The notes beneath the pieces were generated by a model. It was not told the origin of the DNA, ran no database searches, and saw only the letters and a list, made by a program, of their open reading frames with translations. From assembly GCA_946481615.1 (NCBI GenBank), contig CAMLOR010000093.1, forward strand, positions 1 to 11,357: a stretch of 11,357 nt of DNA, read 5' to 3'. Shown in pieces: positions 1-7,200 of the stretch (its first letter is position 1; each line of letters begins with the position of its first letter). The stretch is from an uncultured Aquimonas sp. (GTDB taxonomy: Bacteria; Pseudomonadota; Gammaproteobacteria; Xanthomonadales; Xanthomonadaceae). A program made the translations under genes and the position numbers.

Positions 1-1
1 C

Positions 2-91
2 CGCGGGCTGGGCTTCCACGATCTGTACAACGTGGAAGGCGGCATCGACGCCTGGGCGCGCGAGGTCGATCCGCGCGTGCCGCGCTATTGA
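2..91 (+). CDS. C-terminal end of a rhodanese-domain protein (partial, 5' end outside window)
   Basis: Reading in the frame that stops with TGA at 89-91 gives 29 residues containing GFHDLYNVEGGIDAWAREVD and ending VPRY. The 'hDLYNVEGGIdAW' stretch followed by 'evDP.vPrY' is the typical last helix and tail of a rhodanese domain. The active-site cysteine loop lies upstream and is not in the window. Two families end this way: stand-alone rhodanese-like sulfurtransferases and MoeB/ThiF-type adenylyltransferases with a C-terminal rhodanese domain. The visible part cannot separate them. Either would act in cytoplasmic sulfur transfer. No terminator is visible after the stop; the next gene begins about 100 bases downstream on the same strand. 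Confidence 0.75.
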   Translation, partial: RGLGFHDLYNVEGGIDAWAREVDPRVPRY

Positions 92-194
92 TCCGGAATC
101 GTCAAACAGCGTGACGCTCGCCCCCTCGCGGTGACATTCGCCGGCGATTCCGGTACGTTTCGGGGACACGGGACAACGCGGAGGGACGTTTCCC

Positions 195-494
195 ATGCGC
201 CATTGGTACGTGATGGCCGCGGCGGCGCTGCTCGCCGGCTGCGGCGGCGGCGGCAACAGCCAGGCCGTGCAGGCCTGCAGCGAAGAACTGGCCGCGAAGC
301 TGAGCGGCAAGTCCTACAAGGTGGATACCGCCGACATGGCGGCCAAGGCCAGGGCCGAAGGCGACACGGTGGCGATCAGCTCCACCGTCACCTTCGACGC
401 CGGCCTGCCGAGCGAATCGTCCCAGACCTTCGACTGCCGCGCGCGCATCGCGGGCGGCAAAGCCGAGGTGATCTCGTTCGGCTTCAACTTCTGA
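195..494 (+). CDS. small predicted lipoprotein, function unknown
   Basis: This gene encodes 99 residues. The N-terminus is MRHWYVMAAAALLAGC: a short charged start, a hydrophobic core and a lipobox LLAGC with Cys16. It is therefore a likely signal-peptidase-II substrate anchored in the outer membrane or periplasmic leaflet. A GGGG linker follows the cysteine. The mature part is about 80 residues with cysteines in 'QACSEEL' and 'TFDCRAR', which could pair. The end is rich in beta-prone residues (VISFGFNF). A GAGGGA ribosome-binding site at 181-186 lies eight bases before the ATG and fixes the start. The lipobox and RBS make it real despite its size. I do not recognise the family. It stands alone, convergent with the AMP nucleosidase gene; the two stops are six bases apart. 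Confidence 0.85.
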   Translation: MRHWYVMAAAALLAGCGGGGNSQAVQACSEELAAKLSGKSYKVDTADMAAKARAEGDTVAISSTVTFDAGLPSESSQTFDCRARIAGGKAEVISFGFNF

Positions 495-500
495 GGCGCC

Positions 501-1277
501 TCACTCGTCGAAGCGCAGGTGCTTGACCGATTTGCCGTGGCGGCGGATCAGTTTGAGCGCCTCGATGCCCACTTTGATGTGGTTCTCGACGAAGTTGGTG
601 GTGACCACGGCGTCGGAGGCTTCCGTCTTCACGCCTTCCGGGATCATGGGCTGGTCCGAGACCAGCAGCAGCGCGCCGGAGGGGATCGAGTTGGCGAAGC
701 CGGCCGCGAACACCGTGGCCGTTTCCATGTCGATAGCCATGCAGCGCAGCTTGCGCAGGTAGTCCTTGAAGGCGTCGTCGTGTTCCCAGACGCGGCGGTT
801 GGTGGTGTAGACCGTGCCCGTCCAGTAGTCGAAGCCGAGGTCGCGGATCATGGTCGACACCGCGCGCTGCAGGGCGAACGCGGGCAGCGCCGGCACTTCG
901 GGCAGCAGGTAGTCGTTCGAGGTGCCTTCGCCGCGGATGGCGGCGATCGGCAGCACGAGGTCGCCGAGCTGGTTCTTGCGCTTGAGCCCCCCGCATTTAC
1001 CGAGGAACAGCACGGCCTTGGGGCCGTAGGCGCTGAGCAGGTCCATCACCGTGGCGGCGTTGGCGCTGCCCATGCCGAAGTTGATCATGGTGATGCCATC
1101 GCTGGTGGCGCTGGGCATCGGGCGGTCGCGGCCGCGCACTTCGGCGCCGGTGAGGCGGGCGAAGTGGTCGAGGTAGCCGCCGAAGTTGGTGAGCAGCACA
1201 TGCTGGCCGAATTCGGCCAGCGGCACGCCGGTATAGCGCGGCAGCCAGTTCGAGACGATCTGGTTCTTGTCTTTCAT
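501..1277 (-). CDS. amn: AMP nucleosidase, short (catalytic-domain-only) form
   Basis: This 258-residue protein, beginning MKDKNQIVSNWLPRYTG, belongs to the nucleoside phosphorylase/PNP-UDP superfamily. AMP nucleosidase hydrolyses AMP to adenine and ribose 5-phosphate in the cytoplasm, which helps set adenylate levels and purine salvage. Visible family signatures are the phosphate/ribose-binding stretch INFGMGSANAATVMDLL, the core strand VLFLGKCGGL, the ribose-contacting DMETATVFAAGF, and SDQPMIPEG, which carries the presumed catalytic aspartate. E. coli Amn is about 484 residues and has an N-terminal regulatory domain. That domain is absent here, as in the short forms of other bacteria. The frame can be extended upstream to a TTG at 1295, but the ATG at 1277 matches where conserved sequence begins. 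No strong ribosome-binding site precedes either start. The gene is divergent from the AraC-type regulator. Confidence 0.93.
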   Translation of the reverse strand: MKDKNQIVSNWLPRYTGVPLAEFGQHVLLTNFGGYLDHFARLTGAEVRGRDRPMPSATSDGITMINFGMGSANAATVMDLLSAYGPKAVLFLGKCGGLKRKNQLGDLVLPIAAIRGEGTSNDYLLPEVPALPAFALQRAVSTMIRDLGFDYWTGTVYTTNRRVWEHDDAFKDYLRKLRCMAIDMETATVFAAGFANSIPSGALLLVSDQPMIPEGVKTEASDAVVTTNFVENHIKVGIEALKLIRRHGKSVKHLRFDE

Positions 1278-1369
1278 CGGGTGGTCCACGGGCAAGGCGC
1301 CGGCGACGCCACGCCGGCAGGAGCGCCAGACGATTCTAGACTATGGACGGGCAAGGCCGTGGGGGCGCG

Positions 1370-2242
1370 ATGAGCACGGGCGGGGCCGGACGGGTGCGGA
1401 GCGTGTCGCACGAAAGCGCGCTGGGGGCGTGGCGCGTCGATCTGTGCGCGCCGCGCGCCGATCTCGCACACGTGGTCGACGTGCTCTGGTACGGCGAAGG
1501 CCGCATCGCCTACGCGCGCGATCGCATCCTGCCCTCGGGCGGCGCTTACCTCCTGATCAACCTGGGGCCCACGCAATACCGCATCGACGCCGGGCCGCCG
1601 GAACGGCGCGTGGCCTTCGACGACATCTGGTATTCCGGCCCGCACACCGGGCCGATCGACACTGAGGCGCCGCACGGCAGCGCCCTGCTGGGCGTGGCGC
1701 TCAAGCCGGCCGGCACGCATGCCTGGGCGCACGTGCGCGCCGATGCGCTGGCCGACCGCACGCTGTCGCTGGCCGATGTCGTCGGCGAGTCCGGCCGCCG
1801 GCTGCACGAGCAGCTGCGCGAATGCCGCGACGTGCTGGCGCGCTTCGAGCGGCTAGAGGCCTGGCTGGCGGCGCGGCTGCGTCCGCGTTCGACCACCCAT
1901 TCGGCGGTGGATTGGGCGCTGCAGCGTCTGGCCGCCAGTTCCGGCCAGCTGCCGATCGAACGGCTGGCGCGCGAGATCGGCTTCACGCGCAAGCACCTGG
2001 CGGCGCTGTTCGGCGAGCAGGTCGGACTGGCGCCGAAGGTCTTCGCGCGGGTGCAACGCTTCCGCGGTGCGCTGGCCCTGATCGACGGGCGCGAACAGGT
2101 GCCGTGGGCCGAACTGGCCGAGCACTGCGGCTATTTCGACCAGGCCCATCTCGCGCGCGATTTCCGCGCCTTCTGCGGCTTCGCGCCGGGCGAATTCCTG
2201 CGCCATGCGCGGGCCGACGCCAACAGCATCGTGCTGAGGTGA
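1370..2242 (+). CDS. AraC-family transcriptional regulator
   Basis: The protein is about 290 residues with a C-terminal AraC/XylS DNA-binding domain over its last 100 residues. The first helix-turn-helix is around IERLAREIGFTRKHLAALFG and the second around WAELAEHCGYFDQAHLARDF, closing with the family's 'F.GFAPGEFLR'. The N-terminal two thirds (LPSGGAYLLINLG, 'WYSGPHTGPI') looks like the DUF6597-type sensor domain found in many AraC regulators. No ligand can be deduced. I chose the ATG at 1370, preceded by GGGGG at 1361-1365. An in-frame ATG at 1343 would add nine residues but has no ribosome-binding site. The 92-base gap shared with the divergent AMP nucleosidase gene could let it control both itself and that gene. 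It could equally control the downstream DUF1761/isomerase pair, 69 bases away. Confidence 0.92.
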   Translation: MSTGGAGRVRSVSHESALGAWRVDLCAPRADLAHVVDVLWYGEGRIAYARDRILPSGGAYLLINLGPTQYRIDAGPPERRVAFDDIWYSGPHTGPIDTEAPHGSALLGVALKPAGTHAWAHVRADALADRTLSLADVVGESGRRLHEQLRECRDVLARFERLEAWLAARLRPRSTTHSAVDWALQRLAASSGQLPIERLAREIGFTRKHLAALFGEQVGLAPKVFARVQRFRGALALIDGREQVPWAELAEHCGYFDQAHLARDFRAFCGFAPGEFLRHARADANSIVLR

Positions 2243-2311
2243 CATTTTTCCAAGACGCCGGCGCGCGCGCCGTGCAAGGCTTCGCTTACATCCACCGAGG
2301 GGAGACGCGTC

Positions 2312-2728
2312 ATGCCTGAGTTCAACCTCTGGGCCGTGCTGGCGGCGGCGGTTTCGGGTTTCGTGCTGGGCGGGCTGTGGTATTCGCCCGTGCTGTTCGG
2401 TCGCGCCTGGCAGCGCGAGGCGGGGCTGAGCGACGCGCAGCTGGCGGGCGCCAACATGGCGCTCGTCTTCGGCCTGTCGTTCGTGCTGTGCGCGATCGCG
2501 TCCTTCGTGTTCGCGATGTTCCTCGGCCCGCGCCCGCCGATCGCGCTGGGGCTCGGCGCGGGATTCTCGGCCGGGCTGTGCTGGGTCGGCGCGAGCTTCG
2601 GCATCAATTACCTGTTCGAGCGCAAGTCGTTCAAGCTGTTCGCGATCAACGCTGGCTACCACACGCTGCAGTTCACGCTGATCGGCCTGATCCTGGCGCT
2701 GTGGCCCGTGAAGGAAGCGACCGCTTGA
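2312..2728 (+). CDS. DUF1761 family integral membrane protein
   Basis: This 138-residue protein has four predicted transmembrane helices, at roughly residues 7-25, 48-70, 76-98 and 110-132. The signature GGLWYSPVLFGRAW after helix 1, and a late 'INAGYH' before helix 4, are typical of the DUF1761 family, whose biochemical role is unknown. It would sit in the cytoplasmic membrane. A strong ribosome-binding site, GAGGGGAG at 2297-2304, lies seven bases before the ATG. The stop codon overlaps the start of the isomerase gene in the sequence TTGA, so the two are very probably one operon. The AraC regulator upstream, on the same strand, is a candidate controller. Length and topology are normal for the family. 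Confidence 0.88.
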   Translation: MPEFNLWAVLAAAVSGFVLGGLWYSPVLFGRAWQREAGLSDAQLAGANMALVFGLSFVLCAIASFVFAMFLGPRPPIALGLGAGFSAGLCWVGASFGINYLFERKSFKLFAINAGYHTLQFTLIGLILALWPVKEATA

Positions 2729-3348
2729 AGGCCATCTGGTATTTCGACTTCATCAGCCCCTTCGCCTGGCTGCAGTGGGCGAAGGTGCAGCGGCTGGCGG
2801 GCCGCGTGGACTGGGCTTTCCGGCCCCTCCTGTTCGCCGGCCTGCTGCAGCGGAACGAAACCAAAGGCCCGGCGGAAATCCCCGGCAAACGCGAATTCAC
2901 GTATCGCCACGTGCTGTTCCAGGCCGCACGCGAAGGCGTGCCCACGCGCTTCCCGCCGGCGCATCCGTTCAACCCCATTCCCGCGCTGCGGCTGTGCATC
3001 GCCGCGGGCAGCACGCCCGCGGCGATCGACCGCATCTACCGTCACGTGTGGGCCGAAGGCCGCGCGGCGGACGCGGAATCGCTGCGCGGCGTGGCGCGCG
3101 AGCTCGGCATCGACGACCTCGACGCCGCGCTCGCACGCGAGGAGGTGAAGTCGCAACTGCGCGCCAACTTCGAAGCGGCGATCGCCGACGGCGTGTTCGG
3201 CGTGCCGAGCATCGTCGCGAACGGCGAAGTGTTCTGGGGCAACGATGCCACGCCGATGTTCGAGGCCTGGCTGGACGATCCGGCGCTGTTCGACACGCCC
3301 CAGATGCGCGCGCTGCGCACGCTTCCCGAGGGCGTGAAGCGCCCATAG
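2725..3348 (+). CDS. 2-hydroxychromene-2-carboxylate isomerase / DsbA-family (GST-kappa-like) protein
   Basis: The protein has 207 residues, the usual length for this family. It starts (M)KAIWYFDFISPFAW: a thioredoxin-fold first strand followed by the 'D.iSPfaw' motif. Ser11 corresponds to the glutathione-activating serine of NahD-type isomerases and kappa-class glutathione transferases. Further family marks are a central helical insertion with HPFNPIPALRL and the C-terminal GVFGVPSIVANGEVFWGND, which holds the cis-proline loop. Known members isomerise hydroxychromene carboxylate with glutathione during aromatic degradation. Chromosomal copies with no degradation genes nearby, as here, often have unknown substrates. 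The start is a TTG overlapping the preceding stop (TTGA), with AAGGA at 2711-2715 nine bases before it. The frame stays open further upstream, but starting there would destroy the fold's first strand position. Confidence 0.88.
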   Translation: MKAIWYFDFISPFAWLQWAKVQRLAGRVDWAFRPLLFAGLLQRNETKGPAEIPGKREFTYRHVLFQAAREGVPTRFPPAHPFNPIPALRLCIAAGSTPAAIDRIYRHVWAEGRAADAESLRGVARELGIDDLDAALAREEVKSQLRANFEAAIADGVFGVPSIVANGEVFWGNDATPMFEAWLDDPALFDTPQMRALRTLPEGVKRP

Positions 3349-3380
3349 TGCGTTCTCGCGTGACTGGGCGTTGCCCCCTT

Positions 3381-3399
3381 TCGTGACGAATCGTCACGA
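3381..3399. promoter_or_regulatory. 19-bp perfect dyad upstream of the cysteine-rich secreted protein gene
   Basis: TCGTGACGAATCGTCACGA consists of two perfect 9-base inverted arms around one central A. It ends 15 bases before the ATG at 3415 and just before the GGGGA ribosome-binding site. No T-run follows on either strand, so it is not a classical terminator. Its size and symmetry suit an operator for a dimeric repressor. It could also fold in RNA as a 7-bp stem with a five-base loop close to the ribosome-binding site. Which protein, if any, binds it is unknown. Confidence 0.5.
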
Positions 3400-3414
3400 C
3401 GATGGGGACGTTCG

Positions 3415-4245
3415 ATGTTGCGCCTGTTCGCACTACTGGCCTTGTTCGCGATGACGCCTGCGTGGGCGTTTCCCGAATGCAGACAGGGCAGAAATCCGAT
3501 GACCTTGTGCAAGGCCTGCAAGGACCTGACGACGGTGACCTATGCATTTCGTCCGGTCGGTGGCGTCGGCTGCAAGATGGGATGCAGCACGCTTTGCGGC
3601 TGGAAACCGGCAGCCCAGGAGGCGCCGCCGCCCGCGGCACAGGGAGAACAGCCCGAGCAACCGGACCCGCGTCGCGATCCCATGCGAGGACTCGATCCCG
3701 CGATTCTCGAGGGACTGTACGACGAGGAGGGCAAATACTGCGGGCCGGTCCCTTATATGAAGCCCTGGAACTTTTATTCCCTGGTCGTCGACGATGTGCA
3801 AGTCATGGCTTTGGCCAAGGAATCACCGTCTGCGGCGCTCTATGCCGCCATGATGCAGGCGGATGACACCGGCGCCCCGATGCCGGCGGAATTCGGCGAA
3901 TCGATACACAACGCCATCGTCAACGCGAAATACGTCCAGCTGGTGCTCGATGGCGAAGAAGACGCCGAGGCGTACGCCGCCGTGGCGCCGCCGCTCGAGG
4001 GCGACCTCGGCTTCCTCACGCGTTCGCGCATCGAGCGCTTGCGCAACGGCCACCGGATCATCGTGGTCGAAAGCGAATTGCTGCACCATCCGACGCTTTC
4101 GACGGTCGGCATGCCCTACCCGCCGTTCGCGGTGGAGATAGAACGGGTGAAAGGCAGGACGATCCCGAACGCCGACCAGCCGGACAACCCGGCGCGCGTG
4201 TGGCGCGTGGTGTCGTGGGGAAAACCCGAATCGTACTACCGCTGA
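3415..4245 (+). CDS. secreted protein with cysteine-rich N-terminus, family not recognised
   Basis: This gene encodes 276 residues. A clear signal peptide, MLRLFALLALFAMTPAWA, has an AWA|F cleavage site after residue 18, so the protein is exported. The mature N-terminus carries cysteines at 22, 32, 35, 53, 57 and 61, spaced C-x9-C-x2-C-x17-C-x3-C-x3-C. They suggest a small disulfide-bonded or metal-binding knot. A proline/glutamine/alanine-rich linker follows at about 65-90, then a globular domain of about 180 residues containing one more cysteine (KYCGPV). Motifs such as NFYSLVVDDVQVMALA and the C-terminal 'RVWRVVSWGKPESYYR' do not match a family I know. A GGGGA at 3404-3408 lies six bases before the ATG. 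The gene is convergent with the giant surface-protein gene and stands alone, so context gives no function. Confidence 0.85.
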   Translation: MLRLFALLALFAMTPAWAFPECRQGRNPMTLCKACKDLTTVTYAFRPVGGVGCKMGCSTLCGWKPAAQEAPPPAAQGEQPEQPDPRRDPMRGLDPAILEGLYDEEGKYCGPVPYMKPWNFYSLVVDDVQVMALAKESPSAALYAAMMQADDTGAPMPAEFGESIHNAIVNAKYVQLVLDGEEDAEAYAAVAPPLEGDLGFLTRSRIERLRNGHRIIVVESELLHHPTLSTVGMPYPPFAVEIERVKGRTIPNADQPDNPARVWRVVSWGKPESYYR

Positions 4246-4249
4246 AAAG

Positions 4250-4285
4250 ACGGCCGCCGCGCCCGGATAGGCGCGCGGCGGCCGT
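4250..4285 (-). terminator. intrinsic terminator of the giant surface-protein gene
   Basis: Two perfect 13-base inverted arms, ACGGCCGCCGCGC (4250-4262) and its complement (4273-4285), flank a ten-base loop. Read on the minus strand, the hairpin begins six bases after the stop of the 2068-residue gene and is followed immediately by CTTTTC, the expected U-tract. On the plus strand the hairpin follows the stop at 4243-4245 but is trailed by GGGGGA. It is therefore best as a minus-strand terminator, although the stem may also slow plus-strand transcription. Confidence 0.8.
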
Positions 4286-4291
4286 GGGGGA

Positions 4292-7200
4292 TCAACGCCG
4301 CTGGCGCAGCGCGAATAGGCCGGCGAGGGCGACGAGCAGCAGCATCAGCAGCCGCGCATTGCCATCCGTGGCGGGGATCGTGATCGGCGCGGCGCCGGGT
4401 GTCGCGATGCCCTGCGCGAAGGCCGGGCCCACCGGGTCGACGATCGTGCCGTTGGCGACGAGGTCGTCGTCGCCGGCGCCGCCGTCCACCAGCGTGAAGC
4501 TGATCGTGTTGCCGTTGATGACGGACGGATGCGCGTACCAGTGCGGGGCCTGGTTGGCCAGCGTGCGCCCGTACTTCCACAGCTGCGTGCCGGCCGGCAG
4601 GGCCTGCGGATAGGTCGCCGTCACCGCGAGCGTGGCGCCAACGGTGCAGTTGGTGATGGTGCTCGACAGCACGCCGTGCGGGAACACCTGGCCGGCCGGC
4701 AGCGGCTGCGGCGGCAGCCCGGCCTGCGTGGCATTGGTGAAGCCGCAGGGGTCACCGCCGCCGGTGAACGTGACGCTCAGCGGACCGGTGCCGGTCGCGG
4801 TCTGGCCGTTGAAGGTCTTGGGACCGGCCGCGGCGGAATCGTCATCGGTGATCGTCAGCAAGGCGGTGGCAGGCGAGCCGAGCACGGCTCCGCCGCCCGG
4901 TGTCGACAGCGTCAGCGTGATGGTCTCGTCCGGCTCGTCGGTGGCGTCGTTCGTCACCGGCACGGTGAAGGTCTTCGCCGCCGCATCCTGATCGGCCCAG
5001 TTCAAGGTGCCTGCGGCCGTGGTGTAGTCGCTGCCGGCGGTAGCGCTGCCATCGGCGCTGGCGTACTGCACCGAGATCGCGCCGGTGCTGCCGCCCGTGC
5101 GCGTGACCGTGACCGTCGCCTGCGCGCCGGCTTCGCCGACGCCGTAGGTCGGCGCGCTGAATTGCAGGGTGCCGGCCGGCGACGGCGCATCGTTGTCCGT
5201 GATGGTGAGCGTGGCGGCCACCGGCGCACCGAGTACGGCGCCGCCGGTCGGCGAAGCCAGCGACAACAGCACAGTTTCGTCCGGCTCGTCGGCGGCGTCG
5301 TCGGTCACCGGCACGGTGAAGGTCTTGCCCGCGGCATCCTGGTCGGCCCAGGACAACGTGCCGCTGGCGGCCGTGTAGTCCGCCCCTGCAGTGGCGCTGC
5401 CGTCGGTAGAGCCGTACTGCACCGTCACCGCGCCCGTGCTGCCGCCCGTGCGAGTGACCGTGATGGTGGCCTGCACGCCGGCTTCGCCCACGCCGTACGT
5501 CGGCGCGCTGAATTGCAGCGTGCCGGCCGGCGCCGGGGCATCGTCGTCGGTGATGGTGAGCGTGGCCGCGACCGGCACGCCCAGCGCGGCGCCACCGGTG
5601 GGCGAGGCCAGCGACAGCAGCACGGTTTCGTCCGGCTCGTCGGCGGCATCGTCGGTCACCGGCACGGTGAAGGTCTTGTCCGCGGCATCCTGATCGGCCC
5701 AGGAGAGCATGCCGCTCGCGGCCGTGTAGTCCGCGCCCGCCGTGGCACTGCCATTGGCCGTGCCGTACTGCACAGTCACCGCGCCCGTGCTGCCGCCCAT
5801 GCGCGTGACCGTGATCGTGGCCTGCACGCCCGCTTCGCCGACGCTGTAGGTGGCCGCCGAGAATTGCAGCATGCCGGCCGGTGCGTCGTCGTTGACGATG
5901 GTGCCGGTGGCCACCGCATCCGCGGCCAGCGTGGCATTGACCGGCGCGCTCAGCGTGACGTCGAAGGTTTCGTTGGTTTCGTCGGCGGTATCGCCCACCA
6001 CGTTCACGGCGAACGGCTGCGCCACCACTCCGGGCGCGAAGGTCACGGTGCCGGTGGTGCTGGCGTAGTCGCCCGGCACGCCGGCGTTGCCGCCGCCGGT
6101 GCCCGCCTGCACCGTCACGGTGCGGCCGCTGGGCGCCGACAGCGTCACGTCGAAGCCGAACACCGTGGCTGCCGGACCGTCACCCTCGGCCTGCGAGAAA
6201 TCGGCGATCGAAATCACCGGCGGCGCATCGTCGTCGGTGATCGTCAGCGTCGCGGACGAGGGTGCGTCGAGCGTGGCGCCGTTGGTGGCGTTCGACAGCG
6301 CCAGCAGCACGGTCTCGTCGTCTTCGTCGAGCAGATCGTCGGCGATGGCGATGCTGCAATCCTGCGTGCCGGCGACGGTATCGGCCCAGTTCAGCGTCTG
6401 CGTGCCGAAAGTGGCATCCGCCGCGCCGGCCGTGCCCGCACTGGCCGTGCAATCGACGGCGACGGCGCCGGCCGTTCCGTTGACGCGCTCGACGGAGACG
6501 ACGGCCGTCGCGCCGTTCTCACCGACGCTCCAGGTGGCGCTGGTGAAGCGCAGCTGGCCGGCCGGCGGCGGCGGCGCGTCATCGTTGAGGATGGTGGCCG
6601 TGGCGATTTCCGGCACGTCCTGCGGCGTCGCGTTGAGCAGATCGGACAAAGTGCCGGTGAAGGTTTCGTCCAGCTCGTCGGTGGCATCGCCGGTCACATT
6701 CACGGTGAACATCGCGCTGGTGTTGCCGGCCGTGATCGTGAAGGGCTGCGAGAGCATCGCGTAGTCGCTGTCGGCGACCATGGCCGTGCCGTCGGTGGTG
6801 GCGAACAGGCCGGTGACGTCGCGGCCGCTGGCGGCCGAGAGCGTCGCGGTGAACACGAAGCCCGTGATGGTCGGCGCATCGCCTTCGGCGGCCGGCGCCG
6901 GGCCGCTCAGCGAGATGACCGGCATGGCGTCGTTGTCGAGAATCGTGAGCGTCGCATTGGCAGGATTGCCGACGGTGGCGCCGGAGACATTGGCAAGCGC
7001 CAGCGACACGGTTTCGTCGGCCTCGTCGAGCGCATCGCCCGCGATCGGGATGAGGCATTGCTTGCTGCCACCCTCGCCCGCGGCCCAGGAGACGCCGACA
7101 TTGCCGGCGGTGAAGTCGGCGCCTGCGGTAGCGGTGCCGGCCGAGGCCGCGCAGTCGACGCTCGCCGGCCCGTCCGTGCCGTTGACGCGGTCGACCACGA

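Noticed and set aside
93..153. 9-base inverted repeat CCGGAATCG (93-101) / CGATTCCGG (145-153) between the rhodanese and lipoprotein genes
   Set aside because: The arms are 43 bases apart with no T-run or conserved context, too weak to call a terminator or operator.
1278..1295. TTG start adding six residues to AMP nucleosidase
   Set aside because: The conserved sequence begins MKDK at 1277, and no ribosome-binding site supports the TTG.
519..1373. 284-residue open frame on the plus strand across the AMP nucleosidase gene
   Set aside because: It is antisense to a clearly conserved enzyme and its His/Gly/Val-rich composition is typical of a GC-driven antisense frame.
2243..2311. Possible promoter around TGACATTTTTCC before the DUF1761 gene
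   Set aside because: No matching -35/-10 pair at suitable spacing could be defined by eye, so only the ribosome-binding site is supported.
2377..2724. Upstream extension of the isomerase gene
   Set aside because: The extension lies inside the DUF1761 gene, is Arg-rich, and has no family resemblance. Homology begins at the TTG at 2725, which has its own ribosome-binding site.
4838..5872. Regularly spaced direct repeats considered as a CRISPR-like array
   Set aside because: Units are 333 bases, in frame and protein-coding, with 18-base coding linkers. There are no short repeats with unique spacers.
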